Source: Geminicoccaceae bacterium (lineage in GTDB: Bacteria; Pseudomonadota; Alphaproteobacteria; Geminicoccales; Geminicoccaceae). Taken from it: DNA of 64,000 nt. The DNA lies in NCBI GenBank assembly GCA_025062095.1, contig JANXAZ010000012.1:1-64000 (forward strand), read 5' to 3'. Position 1 is the stretch's first letter. Each line of letters starts with the position of its first letter. Positions 61,427-64,000 of the stretch are shown piece by piece. The notes under the pieces are model-generated. The model was given only the letters and a program-made list of their open reading frames with translations. It did not search any database and was not told where the DNA came from. The translations under genes and the position numbers were made by a program.

Positions 61427-64000
61427 TCAGGTCCCCTGCCCGCTGTCGGCGCCGGTCGCGCCGCGCTCCTGCGCCTCGCGGCGCGCCTTGTCCTTTTCCG
61501 CTTCGCGGCGGATGGCGTCGAGATCGCGGGCCTCGCGGATGAGCCCGCCCATGCGCGCGAGGCTGCCGCCTTCGATCCCGATGTCCTTGAGCAGCGCATC
61601 GATCATCGGCGCCTGCACGCGGTAGCGCAGGGCCGCCTCGATGACCTCGTCGGCGGTGTTGCGCCGCTCCCCGCCGTTGGTCGCGCCGAGTCCGTCGAGC
61701 TGGACGATCTTGATGCCCTCGATCTTCTCGAGCGGGCGCACGCTCTCGCGCACGATGCCCTCGATCCGTTCGAGCAGCCGGCGGCGGAAGATCGATTGCC
61801 GGGCGGCGTCGGTGAGCACGTTCTCGGCCTCGTTCATGAGCCGCTGCGCCTCCGCCTCCACGGCCGCCCGCACGCGCTCGGCATCGGCGGCGATCTTCTT
61901 CGCTTCCGCTTCGAGCTCGGCGATCAACAGCTCGACCGCGCGGCGGCGCTTGGCGGCCTCGGTCTCGCGCACGGTCTTGGTGCGCTCTTCCGCTTCCGCG
62001 GCGCGGGCGAGCGCGGCTTCGGCCTCGATCTTGGCCGCCATTTCCTCCACCGTCTTCATGAACAGGGCGATCGCGCGCTCCTTGGCGGCGATCTCGACCT
62101 CGCGCTCGCGCTCGATCTCGAGCTTCCGGAGGTCCCGCTCGCGGGCGATCCGCGCCTCGTCCAGCCCGCGCTCGGCGGCGATGCGCGCCCGCTCGACCTC
62201 CTCGCGCGCCGCGATCTCGGCTTCCTGCAGCGCCTGGGCGCGCGCGACTTCGAGCTGTTCGAGCGCGCGCTTGCGCTCGATGCGCGCCGCCTCCACCGCC
62301 TGTTCGACGTTGACCTCGAGCTTCTGGATCTCCCGGCGCACCGCGAGCTCCGCCTCTTTGACCTGGCGTTCGGCTTCCGCCCGCTCGATGCGCTTCGCCG
62401 CGAGCCGGACGACCTTGTGTTCCTGGGCTTCTTCGACCGCCCGGTCGCGCTCGATCTCGAGCACCCGCCGCGCGCGCTCGGAACCCAGACGCTCCTCTTC
62501 GAGGGCGAGCTCGACCGCGATGCGCTGCTGCTCGACCGCGTGCCGGCGGGCGAGATCCGCCGCCTCCAGGAACTTGGCGCGCTCGATCTCGCGCGCCCGC
62601 GTCTCCTGTTCGGCGGCGATGCGCTCGACCGCGAGCGCCTTTTCTTGTGCGATGCGCGCCTTTTCCACCGCCTCGCGCGCCGCCACTTCCGCCTCGTCGA
62701 GGGTGCGGTTGCGGGCGATCTCCAACAGCCGCACCTCTTCTTCGCGCGCCACCCGCTCGCGCGCGAGCACCCGCTCGGCGGCGATGCGCGCCGATTCGAT
62801 CTCCTTGCGCGTCTGCACTTCCGCCGTCTCGAGCCGCCCGAGCCGCTCGATCTCCTTGAGCCGGGTGGCGATTTCGGCGGCGACGCGCTCGAGCGACAGC
62901 CGCTGGACCTGGGCGATGCGCGCCGCTTCCACCGCCTCTTGCGCCGCGATCTCGGCCTCCTCGACCGCCGCCCGGCTCGCCGCGCGCTCCGCCGCGACCG
63001 CTTTCTCTTGGGCGATGCGCGCTTTCTCCGTCGCCTCGCGGGCCGCCACTTCGGCGAGATCGAGGGCCTCGTTGCGGGCGATCTCGAGCTTGCGCACCTT
63101 CTCTTCGAGGGCGATCCGCGCCGCTTCCACGACCTCGCGCGCCGCCAGCTGGGCGCGTTCGAGCTCGCGGCCGCGCGCGATCTCCCGCGTCCGCGTCTCC
63201 TGCTCGGCGGCGATGCGCTCGGCGGCGAGGAGCTTCTCGCGCGCGATGCGCGCCGCCTCCACCGCCTGCGAGGCCGCGATCTCCGCCTCTTCGATGGCCT
63301 TCTGGCGCGCGATCTCGAGTTCGCGCGTGCGCTGATCGGTGGCGATGCGCTCGGCCGCGACCCGTCCGGCCTCGAGGATGCGCAGCCGCTCGATCGCTTC
63401 CCGCGCCTCGATCTCGGCCGCCTCGATCGCCCTTTGGCGCGCGATCTCGCGCTGCCGGATCGCCTCTTCGGTGGCGATGCGCGCATCCGTGACTGCCATC
63501 TCCTGCGCGATGCGCGCTTTCTCGGTCGCCTCGCGGGCCGCGATCTCGGCCTCCTCGAGCGCCTTTTGCCGTTCGATCTCGCGCCGGCGGGTCTCTTCCT
63601 CGGAAGCGATGCGCGCCCGCTCGAGCTCGAGCTCCTGGGCGATGCGCGCCTTCTCGACCGCCTCTTTGGCCGCGATCGCCGCCGCTTCGAGCGCGCGCTC
63701 GCGCTCGATCTCGCGCCGGCGGGTGTCCTCTTCGGACGCGATGCGCGCCTCGGCGACCTCGCGCTCTTGCGCGATGCGCGCCTTCTCCACCGCCTCGCGG
63801 GCGGCGATCTCCGCCGCCTCGAGCGCCTTCTGCCGCTCGATCTCGCGCTCGCGCGTCGTGCGCTCGGCCTCGATCCGCGCTTCTTGCAGCGCCCGCTCTT
63901 GCGCGATGCGCGCCCGCTCGATCGCCTCTTTGGCCGCGATCGCCGCCTCTTCCGCTTCGGTGTCGCGCCGCGCCCGCTCGCGCGCGATCTCCGCCCGCTG
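61427..64000 (-). CDS. YqiK/flotillin-like protein with giant hendecad coiled coil, partial (N-terminus beyond right edge)
   Basis: 857 residues visible, reading leftward from beyond the window. The C-terminal 110 residues match the flotillin C-terminal domain of YqiK: GIVRESVRPLEKIEGIKIVQ, DEVIEAALRYRVQAPMIDAL, LLKDIGIEGG. Before that a 640-residue Glu/Ala/Arg-rich helix repeats every 11 residues in the pattern A-x-E-x-A-x-I-A-x-x-E, organised in the first part as 44-residue units (four hendecads), for example AVEKARIAQE. The SPFH head and transmembrane segment expected in YqiK should lie to the right of the window. E. coli YqiK is about 550 residues; this would be over twice that. Stop at 61427 is four bases before the SRPBCC start. 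Role: a long membrane-attached scaffold; inferred from family. Confidence 0.85.
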   Translation of the reverse strand, partial: QRAEIARERARRDTEAEEAAIAAKEAIERARIAQERALQEARIEAERTTREREIERQKALEAAEIAAREAVEKARIAQEREVAEARIASEEDTRRREIERERALEAAAIAAKEAVEKARIAQELELERARIASEEETRRREIERQKALEEAEIAAREATEKARIAQEMAVTDARIATEEAIRQREIARQRAIEAAEIEAREAIERLRILEAGRVAAERIATDQRTRELEIARQKAIEEAEIAASQAVEAARIAREKLLAAERIAAEQETRTREIARGRELERAQLAAREVVEAARIALEEKVRKLEIARNEALDLAEVAAREATEKARIAQEKAVAAERAASRAAVEEAEIAAQEAVEAARIAQVQRLSLERVAAEIATRLKEIERLGRLETAEVQTRKEIESARIAAERVLARERVAREEEVRLLEIARNRTLDEAEVAAREAVEKARIAQEKALAVERIAAEQETRAREIERAKFLEAADLARRHAVEQQRIAVELALEEERLGSERARRVLEIERDRAVEEAQEHKVVRLAAKRIERAEAERQVKEAELAVRREIQKLEVNVEQAVEAARIERKRALEQLEVARAQALQEAEIAAREEVERARIAAERGLDEARIARERDLRKLEIEREREVEIAAKERAIALFMKTVEEMAAKIEAEAALARAAEAEERTKTVRETEAAKRRRAVELLIAELEAEAKKIAADAERVRAAVEAEAQRLMNEAENVLTDAARQSIFRRRLLERIEGIVRESVRPLEKIEGIKIVQLDGLGATNGGERRNTADEVIEAALRYRVQAPMIDALLKDIGIEGGSLARMGGLIREARDLDAIRREAEKDKARREAQERGATGADSGQGT
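62077..64000. repeat. In-frame 33-bp/132-bp coding repeat (hendecads)
   Basis: Coding repeat inside the flotillin-like gene. Units of 132 bp (44 residues) begin at 63958 and are clearest through six units to 63167; thereafter 33-bp hendecads continue out of register to about 62077, with one three-residue phase slip near 62410. Typical unit sequence AAIAAKEA-x-ERARIAQE. The array continues past the window edge. Confidence 0.85.

Noticed and set aside
61641-63335. A 564-codon Ser/Arg/Ala-rich rightward frame opposite the flotillin-like repeats
   Set aside because: It is the complement of the Glu/Ala/Arg hendecad codons; its apparent repeats are the mirror of the coding repeat.
62077-64000. Regular direct repeats suggesting a CRISPR-like array
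   Set aside because: The period (33/132 bp) is a multiple of three, units diverge at protein-neutral sites, and the frame is continuous; there are no unique spacers.

Overview
The window is a chromosomal segment of a very GC-rich (by eye around 70% or more) alphaproteobacterium. The evidence is conserved gene order: hflK-hflC-DUF2065-Do protease; atpHAGDC as a separate F1 operon; PIMT-tolC-popZ-valS; and murA-DUF2948-hisD-UPF0262-LMW phosphatase-infA-maf-RNase G-yacG. PopZ, DUF2948 and UPF0262 are families I know almost only from this class. The closest match in style is Rhodospirillales-like, but genus cannot be read from the sequence. No phage, IS element, integrase or CRISPR was seen. Genes are dense, many pairs share start-stop overlaps (ATGA, GTGA, TGATG), and GTG starts are common.

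Layout. 1-3.2 kb: the N-terminal part of a cytosolic hybrid histidine kinase that runs off the left edge, then an orphan pair of sugar-type ABC permeases. 3.6-5.4 kb: an RNA 3'-phosphate cyclase (RtcA) fused to a C-terminal THUMP-type RNA-binding module, the most unusual single protein here. 5.5-9.5 kb: a leftward run with a MaoC/HTD2-type hydratase, metZ, pyrD and cysQ. 9.6-14.7 kb: a degenerate EAL-domain protein, a thermonuclease, an atypical RidA, a metallophosphoesterase, a YihY membrane protein and a cation transporter. 14.7-24.7 kb: ilvD, miaA, a Leu/Glu-type dehydrogenase, serB, a Do protease, hflCK and mrp. 24.7-25.8 kb: a 1.06 kb stretch without a credible gene, containing strong GC hairpins. 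25.8-32.4 kb: a GNAT, atpHAGDC, a sirtuin, and tRNA-Asn and tRNA-Cys. 32.5-42.0 kb: a rightward run with a degenerate PIMT, tolC, popZ, a HerA-like ATPase, valS, a leucyl aminopeptidase, a thioesterase and an unknown small protein. 42.0-49.9 kb: the leftward murA-to-yacG block plus dcd, interrupted by an inserted lipoprotein gene.

Right end (50.3-64.0 kb): one long, tightly coupled leftward operon of 13 genes that continues past the window edge. In transcription order it encodes a YqiK/flotillin-like protein with a huge 11-residue-repeat coiled coil, two tandem SRPBCC (CoxG-like) proteins, FAD and 2Fe-2S subunits of a molybdenum hydroxylase, a large Mo subunit split into two cistrons, a MoxR-type AAA ATPase, a CoxE-like VWA protein, a TIM-barrel lactonase/amidohydrolase, an MBL-fold hydrolase, an SMP-30 lactonase fused to an isochorismatase-fold domain lacking its usual Cys, and an HpcH/HpaI aldolase. 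It is CO-dehydrogenase-like in layout but lacks the CO dehydrogenase active-site signature. The combination of molybdo-oxidoreductase, lactonases and a pyruvate-type aldolase suggests oxidation and cleavage of a sugar-acid, aldehyde or heterocycle substrate. This operon, with its flotillin and split subunit, is the best candidate in the window for an undescribed system; the RtcA-THUMP fusion is the second.
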